A DNA stretch of 64,000 nucleotides, taken from contig NC_059500.1 of NCBI RefSeq assembly GCF_018139145.2, forward strand, positions 34,639,437 through 34,703,436. Reading direction: 5' to 3'. Made by a program: the position numbers and the translations under genes. Shown here piece by piece: positions 46,962 to 59,552 of this stretch. The stretch's first letter is position 1, and every line of letters starts with the position of its first letter. The notes below the pieces were generated by a model. The model had not been told where the DNA came from. It searched no databases and worked only from the letters and a program-made list of their open reading frames with translations. Source of the stretch: Gymnogyps californianus. Taxonomy: Eukaryota > Chordata > Aves > Accipitriformes > Cathartidae.

Positions 46962-48824
46962 GTGACCGGCGCCCCGCGCCCCGCCGGCGGGAGGGAGGGC
47001 GGGCAGCGGTGGCCTGGGGGCCCGGCGGGGTCCCACGAGGGGTGGGGAGAGTCGGTTCCCGCCCGGAGGGGGAGCGCAAGGGGTACCTCGACCCACCTCC
47101 CGCCCCGGCGGCGTTTGCTTCCAGCCCCTGTGTGCGGGGCGTGGGGTGCCGTCCCGGCGCTGAGGTCCCGGTGGGAACCCCGAGGTGCCCCCGTGGGGCC
47201 GGGCTGGGCCGGGCCGGGCTGGGCCGCCCCTGGGGAGGCCGCGGCGCCGGGGCGCGTTGGAGGGCTGAGCCGGCGGGTTGGACCGCGGCGGGCACCGTGA
47301 GCGGTCCCTGCGTGGGCGTGGGATCCCGGTGCTGCGCGCCCCGCGCTTGCTGCCGGCGCGGCCCTCCGGGCGAGGGTCTGCCGTGGGCCGGCGGAGAGGG
47401 TCCGGTCCGGCGCGGCCCGGCGGGCGGCGGGGCTGGGCGCGGGCAGGGGGGCGGCGGGGTGGTGGCGGCCCCGTGTCCCGCCGCGCTCGGCTGCGCAGCC
47501 TAAGGGTGGCAGTCCCGCCTCGTCCCGCCGCCCGTAGGCAGGCGGCGGGCGGGAGCGGCGGGGAGCGCTGCCGGCTGCGTCCTGCTCCGGCCGGGCAGCC
47601 CCCGCCGCGGCTGCGGCTCAGCCCCAAGGCTTCGATTCGGTGCTCCTCGGAAATGATGTTTTCAGCGCTGGTGAAAGTTCTCTGCCGGCTGACGGACACT
47701 TCGGCTGAGCAAACGCCGCCTCTGAAGGCTACTTGTAAAGCTGCTGTTCTCCTTTGCAGCGTGTGTCTCTGGAAAGTACAAGCCCTATTTCCGTGCAAGT
47801 TTTATAGCACCATTAGAAAATGATGTTCTGCAACCCGCTTCGTTTTGGTCTACGCTTGTTGCTGCTGTTACTTGTGCAGTGTCCTGCTTTTAGGAAAGAA
47901 AGAGAGGCTGAAATTGGAAGCGTAAGCCTAGGTTGTGAGTGTGGTTGCTTACACTGTTGAAAGCACTGTTGAAAGTTAGCTGGAGGTAACTATATACCTC
48001 CCTGTTTGTCACTTGATTTTGTTTGAGTCGTTTAATGGGCTGCTTGTCAGCTGTCATTCATCTGTGAAATACTCGCACATGTACACATGTGTATATGTAT
48101 ATATATTCAGTTGCAGACGTAAAAGTCACTGTTTTCTTTGGGCTCATTTCGGAGTTGTAATGAACCTGTCTTTAATTGGTTCCAAGGTTCCAAGTTAAAC
48201 TTACGCAGAAACTTTTAATGTCAAATAAATATGAAATCACAATTTCTTAAAAGAAATAGGTAAGAGGTTTGAAGGAAAAGTGTGTAGACATTGTAGCACT
48301 GGACATACTTTGGAAGGAGCCCGAGTGTTACCTTGTTCTGACAATTACTCTATAATCAAACATATTTATCTTGGTTAATTTAGATTTGCTCTGGTCTTTT
48401 CAAAAATTAATCCCATTAAAATAATACCTGGCATTTCCCCTCCCCTCCCCTTCCTTCCCAGCCTGGAACTATATTGGCAAATTGTCCTACTTTAGAGAGA
48501 GTTTTAAACTAGCAAGGGAGTACTTTCCATCAGTATTGGTTGAACAGAACAAGGTTTACTGGTAAAATTAAGTTTTGATCATATTCTGGCTTTTGGCTGA
48601 ATGAAATTGTCATTGTAATGTTAATTAATTTAAAAAAAAAAAAAGTCTGTGAAAGGTAAACTTGTCCAAGGATATTTTCAATTAGGTATAAGATACTGCT
48701 TTGGAAGTGATTTCCTGTGACACTCTCAAGTGCCTGTTACATGTTTAAAAAAGCTTGAGGTACACGAAAAGAGATGGCTGGCAGACTAGGCAGAGAAATA
48801 ACAGTAATCTTTTTTCTTTTTCAG
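46962..48824 (+). other. CHSY3: CHSY3 intron 1 (1863 bp)
   Basis: GT at 46962; acceptor TTTTTCAG ends at 48824 after a strong pyrimidine tract. The first 700 bp belong to the CpG island; the rest is AT-rich. Long open frames in the GC-rich part, including one running through from exon 1, are by-products of base composition. Confidence 0.9.
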
Positions 48825-49108
48825 GTGAAAAATTGGAGGAGTTTCTTCGCTCACTGAACAGCAGTAAACCTCTGTATTTGGGACAGACTGGTCTGGGTAA
48901 TATTGAAGAACTCGGAAAACTCGGGCTGGAGCCTGGAGAGAATTTCTGCATGGGCGGGCCGGGAATGATCTTCAGCCGGGAGGTTCTCAGGAGGATGGTG
49001 CCACACATAGGCGAATGCCTTCGAGAAATGTACACCACTCATGAGGATGTGGAGGTGGGCAGGTGTGTCCGAAGGTTCGGAGGAACTCAATGTGTTTGGT
49101 CATATGAG
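48825..49108 (+). CDS. CHSY3: CHSY3 exon 2: rest of the N-terminal GT31 (fringe-like) domain
   Basis: 284 bases: completes glycine 239, then 94 codons to E333, ending in phase 0 before donor GTAAGT at 49109. Starts GEKLEEFLRSLNSSKPLYLG and continues with LGLEPGENFCMGGPGMIFSR, VPHIGECLREMYTTHEDVEV and ends GGTQCVWSYE. The CMGGPG loop and the EDVEVGRC motif are hallmarks of the beta-1,3-glucuronyltransferase-like fold of chondroitin synthases. A sequon lies at N250 (NSS). Frame and phase fit exon 1 exactly and no defects are seen. The C-terminal GT7 domain (GalNAc transfer) must lie in downstream exon(s) not in this window. Confidence 0.96.
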
Positions 49109-52100
49109 GTAAGTGACAGTGTAAATTGCAATGTTCTGTTTGTTTACAGAGTTTTACGTCTTGCAACGTAAGTAGCTGTATCTGCAATCTCTTTCCACCA
49201 TAATTATGTTTTAATGCATACATCAGAATGTAAACTGCAGACTGTAAGGAAAAAAGAGAGTAAAACGTTCATGGTACGTTGCTGCAAGCATATTTATTTC
49301 TACTTGTGTCTTTTAATTTTCATCGGTGACAATTACTGCAGCCGTGTTGTAAGTATTGCTGTGCTGTAAGTTGCTAAAGCGTTACCTTGAGGGTTTCTAC
49401 ATATAGTCCTTGGCAGGATGCTGCTGTATTTGACGTATGCTGTTCAGGTTGGATCTTTTTAATAACTTGTTTTTGGATAAGCACGTAGCATATCTGTTTG
49501 TTGTGCATCGCAGGTTCTTAAAATATGTTGTGGTATCTGAAGAAGAATTGCCTCTATTTTCTTAATTACTCAGATGTATTTTAATGGAGTTCATTATTGG
49601 CAAAAGCAGAAATAGGAGTGTTTGTTTTTTTCTTGTACAGAAATGAAATGTGTTACACCGCTTGTGTCTATGAAACGCTTTTAACAGTGTTTTTCTTAGT
49701 GTAAAACAGTGTTAAAATGTACATGCAGTATAACAAATCTTCTTATGCTGAAGTCATTTTAGGAGCAAATGACTTCATTCAGTAGTGGCATTTTCTAAAG
49801 TGATAAAGATGTGTTGCAATACCCAAAAAGCTTGTTTGCAATGCCATAACTAAAATTCAGCCCTGTTTCTCTGGAAATGTTGTGGTTAGTGGCAAGACTG
49901 TCTTTGTAGATAAAAATAGACTAAGCATGCAACTGCCAGAAAGGGTAAAGGGTGATAGCTAATATGATGGATATGATTTTAGTTATTTTGACCAATTCTT
50001 TTATATTAATATATGCTTGCCCTTGTGGCACTCCCTGATTAAGCAGGAAAAATCATTTAAATGGGCCACTGAAAGAGGTTATGTGCTATTGATGACAAAA
50101 AGACAGGAAAAATAATTAATTTTGTGGATTAGTGTTTTCCTGAATGGCCTGGGGGAAGGTTGCCATTTTAAAAATGGGTTTGGTAGGCTACAGCGCATGT
50201 AAACAGGTGAACAAAAGTAAATATTGAATAGTTGATACTAACTAGGTGGAAATCTTAGAGGTGGAAATCTTATCTTTTACTTCACAATAGGTGCTTTTAG
50301 AGACTATTTCAATAAATGTTGTAAATGCCGATGTGAAATAATACACCCGTTGCAGTGATAGAACAGGGAAGGCATTTATCGTGCAGATGGGTATTGATGT
50401 AGGACTAGTGGTTCTTAATCAGACTTCCAAACTGCACGCTACGTTGGCAGCTTAATCTTATACTCTGATGTGTTTGGGCTGTGTCTGTACAAGGTTGTTT
50501 TCAAATCCTTACAGGCATGTGATGCCTGCTGATCTGTATCAGATAGCAGAATTATGATTCTGTCTTGACAGTTGTATCTTGGAAGGGGTTTTGGTTTTGT
50601 TTTTCCGGTTTCTCTTCTTGGGAAGAAATCTTGGGAAGGGAAGAAAACTGATAATAGATAACATTATCACTATGGTTATAATTTATTGTGATGTTGAATG
50701 TCAGGAAATTTTGGCTCCAGGCCAAACTGAGCGTAAGTGGGATAGAGTGAAAAAATACGTTTACTTTCTTCAGGTTTGGAGACTGAGTTATATGACTGCC
50801 CAGAAGCTCAGCTTTTCGTGGTAGGACTGGTGCCTGAAAACATAAGCTTTTTGGAAAAAACGTGTGCTTTTGTGGGATCTGGAATAGAGTGACACCAGTC
50901 TTGACTATCAGTTGCTCTTGAAGGTCCTAGGTCTATATAATAAAGAATAGAAAAAGAAAAAAATGTGTTAGGCATTGCAATAGCAGCTGCTCATTTCTGA
51001 CCAGTATTTCCGTCTGTTAGAAGAATCTTTGACTCTGTTGATGGTACAGAAGATGCTGTAGAAGATGCAGGTGATTAAGACAAAGCTCCTTAGGAATGCT
51101 ATCCCAGCATTAAATCTGTGTGGAACAGAAGGAGAGAAATAGGGGGTCCGGAGAGAGAGAAGTTGCATTCGTGCTTTGGCATAGTTTATGTTGTGTAGCT
51201 GGTTGTTTCAAGCAGTCTGATACTGCACCTGAACAGATTGGCATGTTGCGGGTTGGTAAATTAGTCAGTGACAAGGTGACTTTTTTTCTAGGGCACTGAA
51301 ACTTTTGCTGTGTGCTCTTTCATTCCTGCCTGAGATCAGCAACACTCTTTGTGTGCTAGAAGGGGAATTATTCCCTGTGATGCACATGTGCAAAACCTAA
51401 GATTGGGGCCAGGACTTTCTGCATAGCCAGTTGCACTTTTGTCCTGAAGTGCTCTTATTGTATGTAAGTATTAAACCGAGTCTTGTTGAGCTGCAAGATT
51501 TTTATTAACTTCGTTGCTTTTGGGAAGATGCATAATTTGTATTTAGTATCTGTTGCTGAAGACTAATATAAACTGGAAACAATTCCATTAAAATTCATAG
51601 AAGCAGAAAAGCTCTAGACGAGTTGAATCAGAGTTGCATCATTTTTTACTAGGTTTCTAAGAACTGGATCGGAAAGTCTCTTTTTGGTGAAGACGAAAGA
51701 AATCAAAGAGTTCAAGAGAAAAACTGAAATGCTTGATCTTTGCTGGGTGGCTCAACTGGTGTGTAGGTAAGACTGGCTGCCTGTCAGGGTTTATTCTGGT
51801 GCCGACTAGAGTTAGCTAGTAAGCTGTGCTAGCTTATATGTGTAACGTGTTTGCTGGCAAGGAGAGGGTTACAACTTTGACTTTTTTGGGGGGCAATATT
51901 TTTTTTTCCGTCAGAATGAATAAGAAGAGAAGAGGTGTACAAGCCTGCAATGAGCCACTCTTATTGTTGGGGCTTTCTAGAGTTTAATTCTTGTTCTGCC
52001 GGATTTGAAGCCAGGGCTAAAGGCTGGGTCTCCCACATACCAAATCACTTACGGCTGAGGTGATGAGTCCCTCTCTGTCGCTGCTGATGGAGCTCCTCCA

Positions 52101-53396
52101 CTTTAAAAAAAGAATTAGTCATTGGATTGCTGAGAGACTGAATCTAATAACAGGGTTTTTAGGGCACTTGTGCGGAATGGAGGAGACAAAAACCTGCCCT
52201 CAGGCTGCAATCTGACAGTTGCTCTAAGCTGACTTAAATATGGGCTTTCACTGAAGGACGGCTGCTCCTTTTTTGGTTGCTGTCCTGTTCTGCAGGACTT
52301 GTGCAGCCATGTGGTGACCTGGAGCAGGGGCAGGATCCTCTTGAAACCTGAACCTGACCAAAATTCAGCTGAATCAGTACTCACTGCAAAGCTTTGCTGA
52401 GCACAAGCATCAGAAGAAAGAAGAGGTGGTCATGTTCAGCCAGGAATGAAGGGGCAGGAAAGTGTCAAACTGCCCTTCTTGGCAGCAACTTACATTCAGA
52501 TTGGCTGGAAGCAACAGTTGAAGTGTAGCCTAAATCTAGTACATTTCCTTGCTACATGGGGAACTATCTGCTAGAATCGTTGTGTTTTGGATGGATCATT
52601 TTCTTTCTACAGAAGATCCATCCTTGTTCTGATGTATTTTTCAAGTATATCTTAATTTGTCCTCCAGTTTTGATGCTGCTGCAATGATTAAGGTGTAATA
52701 AACCTGACAAATTTGTCTAAAATATCTTTGTAAAAAGCCTGTTTTTGTTAGGTGTTAGCAACTTCTGCATCCCCAAATCGATAACAGTAGAGATTAAAAA
52801 GAGGCTTTTGCTTTTGTGCTTTCAGAATCCATATTTCAAGCTAGCACTCTCTCTTCCACTAATTTTGAAGCCTTGAAATGTTTTTCTTTAAATGAATGAA
52901 GAGATTAGCTTGATTTTAGTGACTCATACTTGTTTTATTCTTTGGAAACAAAAATATAGTTAAAAAACTGAGATGCTGTGTTGTTCCTCACTTTGCTGTT
53001 TAGGAGGGACTTGACTATAGAGGACCATTTGGAAAAAAAGGCTGATTGCTTTATTCCTCCCCCCTTTTTAAAAAAAAATGATGTTTCTGGTTTCAGAAGA
53101 CCATTTTGTAATCTGTAACCTAAGTTTATAACAGATCAAATAGTGTAGTTCCACAAAAGGACAAAATAAAATGCAATGCATGAATTAAGTGGCTATAATA
53201 ATTCAAGCAGAAATCAAACATTGTCAGGGTATAAATACTATCAGAGAAGGTTTTTCTTCAGAAAATGAAAAATGAAAAATGCAGCATAAAAAGATTTAAA
53301 GACTATTTGTCAGTGTATTTGGGACATTTATTCTAATGTTTAGTTTGCAAAGCTTTTCTTTTTGTAGCCTTTTTTCCCCTTTCTGTGGGAGAAAAT

Positions 53397-53457
53397 ATCA
53401 TAGAATCATAGAATATCTCAAGTTAGAAGGGACTCTAAAGATCAAGTCCAACGCCTG
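53397..53457 (-). mobile_element. CR1 LINE 3' tail, about 60 bp
   Basis: ATCATAGAATCATAGAAT followed by AGAAGGGACTCTAAAGATCA and AGTCCAACGCCTG is the reverse complement of the characteristic 3' end of bird CR1, which ends in ATTCTATGATTCTATGAT. Severely 5'-truncated, inside CHSY3 intron 2, antisense to the gene. Confidence 0.92.
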
Positions 53458-56400
53458 CTATGTTAATTTTAAACTTAAAAACTACATTCATACAAAACAC
53501 GCCATATACTTTTGATCTTTTGTTAATGCATACATTGATATTGAAAGAAAATATTGTAGTTTGTAAATATAAGCAGTCCACATTAATGATTATATCTGTT
53601 TTTCCATTTTTTTTTCCTTTTACGAAGTTCTATGACAACCATAGAATACAGTCTTATTACTATAACATTTTTTTAATAATACAGCTCTCTAATATCCTAT
53701 TTGTTGTTGACTCCCAGTAGTTACAGTAAATATTACAGTAAATATCCTGGGAAAATGCCTGTTTGGCTCAAACTGCATGCTCAGAAAGGTTCCCTTTGCA
53801 GTGCACTGGTATTGTGACTGTCTCTGGAGGTGCTGGAACCTTTGTAAGCCATCTTCTGGCTTCCTCTAAAAAGACTTTATCTTTTCCTTTTTAATGTCAG
53901 TTTTCCTTCCTGATGTATTTTAGTTTTTCATTCAAGGCTTTGTCTGTCTCTTTGGTGAAGATGTTGGTGGATCACAACTCAGCTTTGGGTTGAACCCTAC
54001 ACCAAACAGAAGCATTAGAGGTAAATTTGCCTTTGATGATGATAAGATGGTATTTTGCTCATTTGGGTACTGGAATCATCAGTCTTGAAGCAGTGGTACC
54101 CACCCCCTCTTAAGCTGTTGGGTTTTGGCAGCTTCATTAGGTAGTTACATAAATGCAGCCATCATTTTAAAAAAGCATAGAGCAAGCGATCAGTGACCCT
54201 AGAATAGAAATGCATGGAAGAGTGGATAATTAAGACGGTAGCAGGGGTCTCTGAGGGTATATGGAGAGGAATGGGATCATCAAAGAGGCCTCAGAACTAT
54301 TTGCATAAATGCCCAATTACTGATACAGAATTGTGTATGTGCTCTCTTAACTATTTGTTATTAATAGGTATCTGATTACAGCAATGTTAAAGGTAGTTAT
54401 CAAACTTTTTTACTTTAACGTGATTCTCACCTGGTTAGAAAAGTGAGTTTTATTTCCATACCATTGTAGTATAGTGTTTGTGTGTGTACACGATACCGAA
54501 TAAAATGCAAATCATTAAATGCATATCCTATTGCAGTAACTGTGGTGCTAAAATTGGTTCATTCCTCTTGCCCTATGTGGCTCTGTCTGGTCCTCATCTG
54601 AGCTGCCTGCCGCTGTTGTGGTGTGCAGACTCCCTGCTCTTTCTCTGGCTTTGTAAGTAACCTCCTGTCATTCATTTGCTCTTTTACCTGGGGAATTTGG
54701 GGAGACTGCCTGGGGATGCTGCCTCCCTTGGGTTCACATACCCTGGGGACTCCCTGTCTTCTTGCCCCTTCTTGATCCTGCAAGATCAGCTTGGCTGGGA
54801 GTTGAGGAAGTTGATGGTGAGAAAACCGAGTCGTCCCTGGGACTTGCATGTTATTGATGGTCTTAAGCATTTCCCCATGTGTCTCAGCAGGACTGCAAGA
54901 GTTGGAGGTAGCGTTTTGGGGGGGTCTGTATTGTGAAGGATTCAGATGGTATTCCCACAGCTACCACGGAGGTGTGAGCCAGTACACACAAGCCCACGGC
55001 TGTGGTCCACTGTATGATGGCATCTTAGCTGTGGAGCCAAGAGCTAAGGGGGCTGTTTCTCAGCCTGACTGAGAGTTAGCTTCTCTTAGGTTTCTGGCTT
55101 GTTTGCAGATTGGGTGTCCTGTCTTTCCTGCTGTGCCCCAAGAAGAAATACTGCTCGTGCCTTTTTGGAGTTTGACAGCTGTGTAATTCTGATGCCTGGT
55201 GCTGAGTTACAAAGGTGCCGGAGGACTCTGGGGTTGTGTTTTCATGTCCGTGATGTGAAGAAAGCGTGGATACACCTTCCTCTTAATGTGTCTTCTTCCA
55301 AGATGCCAGCAGCTATTTATGTGCAGGACTATGTGGGCTAGCTAACAGCTTTCTAGCCTGTTTTGAATGTTTTTAACGTTCTTAAAGCAAATATTTCAAA
55401 GGTTTTCCTCTTTAAGAATAAGCTTTTGTTTGAATTACCAAAGCATCCCACGGACAAGCAGAAGAAAAACATTAGGAAAAGTTCTTAAATGACTAAAAAT
55501 GTGTCTTTAGTTCTGCATATGGGTATCCTGAACAATCTCTCAACCTATATATAAATTTAAACCTAAACATGTTCAACTTTTCTCTCATGTTTGCTCTCAT
55601 TTCATTGGAAATGTTTTCTCAAGACTTTTGTGCAAGTGGTATATTGGAGGTGGTATTTCCATAGAAGTCTAGTGCAGAAGGCTAGCTGTTCAAGTGTGTT
55701 TAAAAGTAGTGTTCAACACAAGACAATGCAATTGTGGCACAACTATTGTAAGAGTTATCTCATTTAAACCCATCACATCATCAGTCCTGACAGTGCCTGT
55801 CACATTATACAAGGAATAAGCTTGATTTTAAAAGAGACGCTTACAGATGAAGAACTTGTCTGCTTTAGGGTCAACAGTAGATTCAGTGCTTTAAGTGAAT
55901 CTGTGAAATGAAGCATAATGAAACCCGAATGTTTTTACTTTTTACCCTGAAATAGTTTTCTGTACTTTACCTTAAAATCAAGTAAACTGAACCACATGGG
56001 AAGCATTAGTTTCTATAGATATTACCAGAATTATCTTTATTTTCAAAATTTTGTCTTTCCTAGGTGTTCTGAAATAAACTTCCCTTTCACGCGTACAAAT
56101 TTGATTGTGGTTATTGGTCATACTTTGACAGAGAGTTTTGTTAAACTGTCCTGCTTGAGCCTTTTTGAAGATGAAGTGTTTGTTGCAGATTACCAGGTAA
56201 ATCAAATAGTACAGAGTTGCTCAAACTGTATATAGTGTTCTCAGAGACACTGATAGTCCACAGGTTGTTTCCTCCTGCTCCCTCCCAACCCCTCCAGTTG
56301 ATGGGTTTTGTTACTTTTTCTGGACTGTTCTTTGTATCTCCTCTTGTCCTGACTTAGAAAATCTGCCAGAGATAACTTTTTCCTGACTTTCACTTTCCAA

Positions 56401-59400
56401 CTTCACGTTTTTTGATGAGATCAAAAGATGTGCTTCTACTGAAATAGAAAATGCTCTTAAAGAGAGAAGCTGGAAGTTGTAAACAAGGAGAGTTACAGAA
56501 ATTATTTGAAATAAGTGCTAATTAAAAGTATTTATATTTACCATGGTATTTCATTAGGTATCAAAAATAGGATATGTCTCTTTTTTTTAGAAGAATAAGC
56601 TTTCAAGCTACTCTTCCAGTTCTGTATGTTTCTTGGGAGTTTTCTGCAAGTAGAGAAATAGGTATAAAGTGTAGCTGGATCATTTTAGGTCTTCAGACTT
56701 TATTTATTCCGTGGTTCTCATTACCAAACTGGTTTCCACCTATTTTTAGTTCTTATGTGAGGAGGTGTGTATTAAGTCATGTCAGTATATGCTGCTGTAA
56801 CATATTCTCTGAAGTATGCTTTTATTTAGTTATTTGATTTCAATATATAACATGAAATATTCAAAGAATACATATATTATTTAAAGTGTAGCAAGAACTG
56901 CTACGCTTTGAGGAGTTTATTCCACCTGACCAGTACTGGCTAATGATTTAAGCTCAAGAGGAGTGCACAGGTTGGTTACTCTTTAGTACATATTTGGAAC
57001 TGGGCAGCAAGTAAATGTGTAGTTCCACCCCAGCTGCAATATTTTTGGCTTTCTGGGTATTACACTAAGAAAAGTTTTTTGGCCTGCTTTTAAGAATTCT
57101 TTTAAAGCATGCATATACTTTAGGAAACAAAGAACATCTTAAACTAGAGGTGTAATTTTAGGAAATTCTGGAGGAGTTTGATACAGGCTTCTTGAATGCT
57201 GTTGTATGTATGATTTAGTCTTGAAGCAAACCTAGGAAAGGGAAGGTTACCTTTTCATTTATTTTTTATTTAGTGCTTTCCAGATATATTTTCCACAGTC
57301 ATTTTCCACATTGGTTGAAGTTTTACCTTTAGTAAACTGACCTTTGTGAACATTTAAAAGTGAAAAAAAGGCGTAAAATAAATCTCTTCTGGAATGTGCT
57401 GGTTTAACCAGGCAGTTAGAATACTGAAGATTAAAACCTGAGGTACTGACTGGACAGATTGTTTGTTTGTTTTTGTTTTTTTAATTTTTAGTTTGTGATA
57501 AAATATTTGATTTATAAACTTGGAGGTATTCCTTTTAATAATTTTCCAATAGGATTGTCATTTTGTGCCTTGTTTTTTTGTGCACTTGATACTTTGAAGG
57601 ATTTTGTATTTTCAAGATTGCTTTAAAGTGCATTTGAGTCCCTAAAGTTTTTTGCTCTTTGTTTCTTATTATTTTTTTTTACAACTATTCAAGGGCAAAT
57701 TAACATCTGAAGGATGATAATTTGATCACCAGGGACGATGCTCCTTTTGACTCTGCATTTGCTGGTATCAGGGAGGTGTTTGTTCACAGGGCCCTTTCTG
57801 AGTGCAGCATGTGTGGACGAGCTCCTCATGGCATGGAAGCAGATGCACTAAAGAAATGCAGCATTTCTTTAGTTGTATACATGGCTGCAATGCAGGGGAA
57901 GTATATGTGGCCTTAACTACTACATGAGGCATACACTGTAAATCTGTGTGCACGGAAATGTGCATTTGTACGTACATATGCATGTATTTAAAGCTTGTGC
58001 CTAGTTGATAACCAAGCTCCCAGGGGCATAAGTGAAGGTCCTTTGGAGCTTTTAAGCTGTGCTTCTGGGTATTTATTGCAGTCTCCCTACTGTAAAGCTT
58101 AAGAATTTAGCTTTCAGCTTGTTTTTCATTTCTCTTCATAGTTGTATCTGTGTCCTTCTGTTCTGTATATATGTGTATTTTGGCTTCCAGCTTCAATTTA
58201 ACAGAGCTTTTCAGCTTTGTATTTTCCTTGAAAGCTTTTTCTTTCCAGCTACAGATTGTAGCACACCTATTGTCATAATAACTTTTCATCGCCAAAGGGG
58301 ACTGTCTTATGGACCAGCTCCTGTCCTGCCAGAATTCCACAGCTTCCTATTGTTGATCATGATAAAACATAGTGACTTTTTCTGTCACTTTTTATCAATT
58401 TTGGGCAAAATTTTCTGAAGTGCATGAGTCACAGTTCCAGAAGTCAGGGAATTTAACTAGAACAGATGTGGCTGATGACAAAGCTTTTAAGAGAGTGCTT
58501 AACTCAGGAAATGAAACAGTTTTGTTATGTGCTATTGATACTTTTAATTGTTGTTTTGAAATAATTTGTTAGGCATAACAAATCGTCCTGCTAGAACGAA
58601 CGAAAGCAGGTGCTAGTATTTTGGATTCTTCTTTTCTTCTACTCTAAATTTTTGTGATTGAAGATATTTTTCTTCATGTGGTGGGGGGAAATAATTGCGC
58701 CTAACTGAGGGTAGTTGACTGTAATAGAAAATATTGTCAAACAGTAAAAAGTATTTTTTCGTAATATTTGGCTGTAGTAATTTTAGGAAATCTATTAGTG
58801 TATCTAAGAGGGTCACATAAGTGTATATATATTTCTTTTGTGGCATTTGATGCTTGAGGTTTGCTTAGAGTTGTAGAGTGTGTCTGTTACATCTTTGCAA
58901 AAATTGATTATTGTTTGTAACTTCAACAAATAATTCTGTACTGAAACTATGCATTGGGCATTCCTCCATCCTGGCCATGGTAAGTTGGTGCTCACTTCCC
59001 TCTTCCAAATCTGTTAGCCTTAGTTTTTACTGTACTAAATCCAAGAATAAACCTACCTTCAGACTCTGTTCTTAAATTCCTATCCACGCTGTGCTGTTGG
59101 GATGTATGCTTGAAGGTGATAACTGTGTCATGGGAGAGAGATGTAAGAGACGTATGGTCTTTATGGGGCAGAGAGCCTTGATTAAGGGCTGGTCTTCTTT
59201 CTTCAGTATGTTTATCAACTATCCCAGCCCAGCCTGAGCTTCCTAACTCATCACTGGAAAAATGTTTTGAACTGCAGTGGCTTTATTATTTTAATTGCAC
59301 ATAATGCTAGCAACAGGAGAGGGAAATGCTGGAAGAAGGTAGGTTGGAATAACAGACTGACATGCCTTCGTTGAGTTTGGCATGTTAGAAGACAGCTACT

Positions 59401-59496
59401 GTGAATCAGCTGCTCATGACCAGGAGTTGCATCCTCACAAGTAAGACCTCTTTCATGAGTTTTTGCCTTAAAATAGGATGTGGTGCTGATCTTCTC

Positions 59497-59552
59497 TGTG
59501 TGTATGTGTGTGTAGGTGTGTATATATGTGTGTGTGTGTGGGTGTATGTATA
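59497..59552. repeat. GT-rich microsatellite
   Basis: Interrupted TG/TGTA repeats with (TG)7 in the middle, in CHSY3 intron 2. Confidence 0.88.

Larger units (their letters stand above)
45480..47650 (+). promoter_or_regulatory. CHSY3: CpG island and promoter region of CHSY3
   Basis: Very high GC and CpG density starts abruptly at about 45480 and fades by 47650, covering the 5' flank, 5' UTR, exon 1 and the first part of intron 1. No TATA box is seen, as usual for such housekeeping-type promoters. There is no ATG on the + strand between 45546 and the start codon at 46247, so a 5' UTR beginning in that interval has no upstream start codon. The transcription start cannot be placed exactly. Confidence 0.85.

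Noticed and set aside
46962..47823. Continuation of the CHSY3 exon 1 frame and other long frames into the next 800 bases
   Set aside because: The donor at 46962 and the exact match of exon 2 to the CHSY3 protein show this is intron; the open frames come from GC content.
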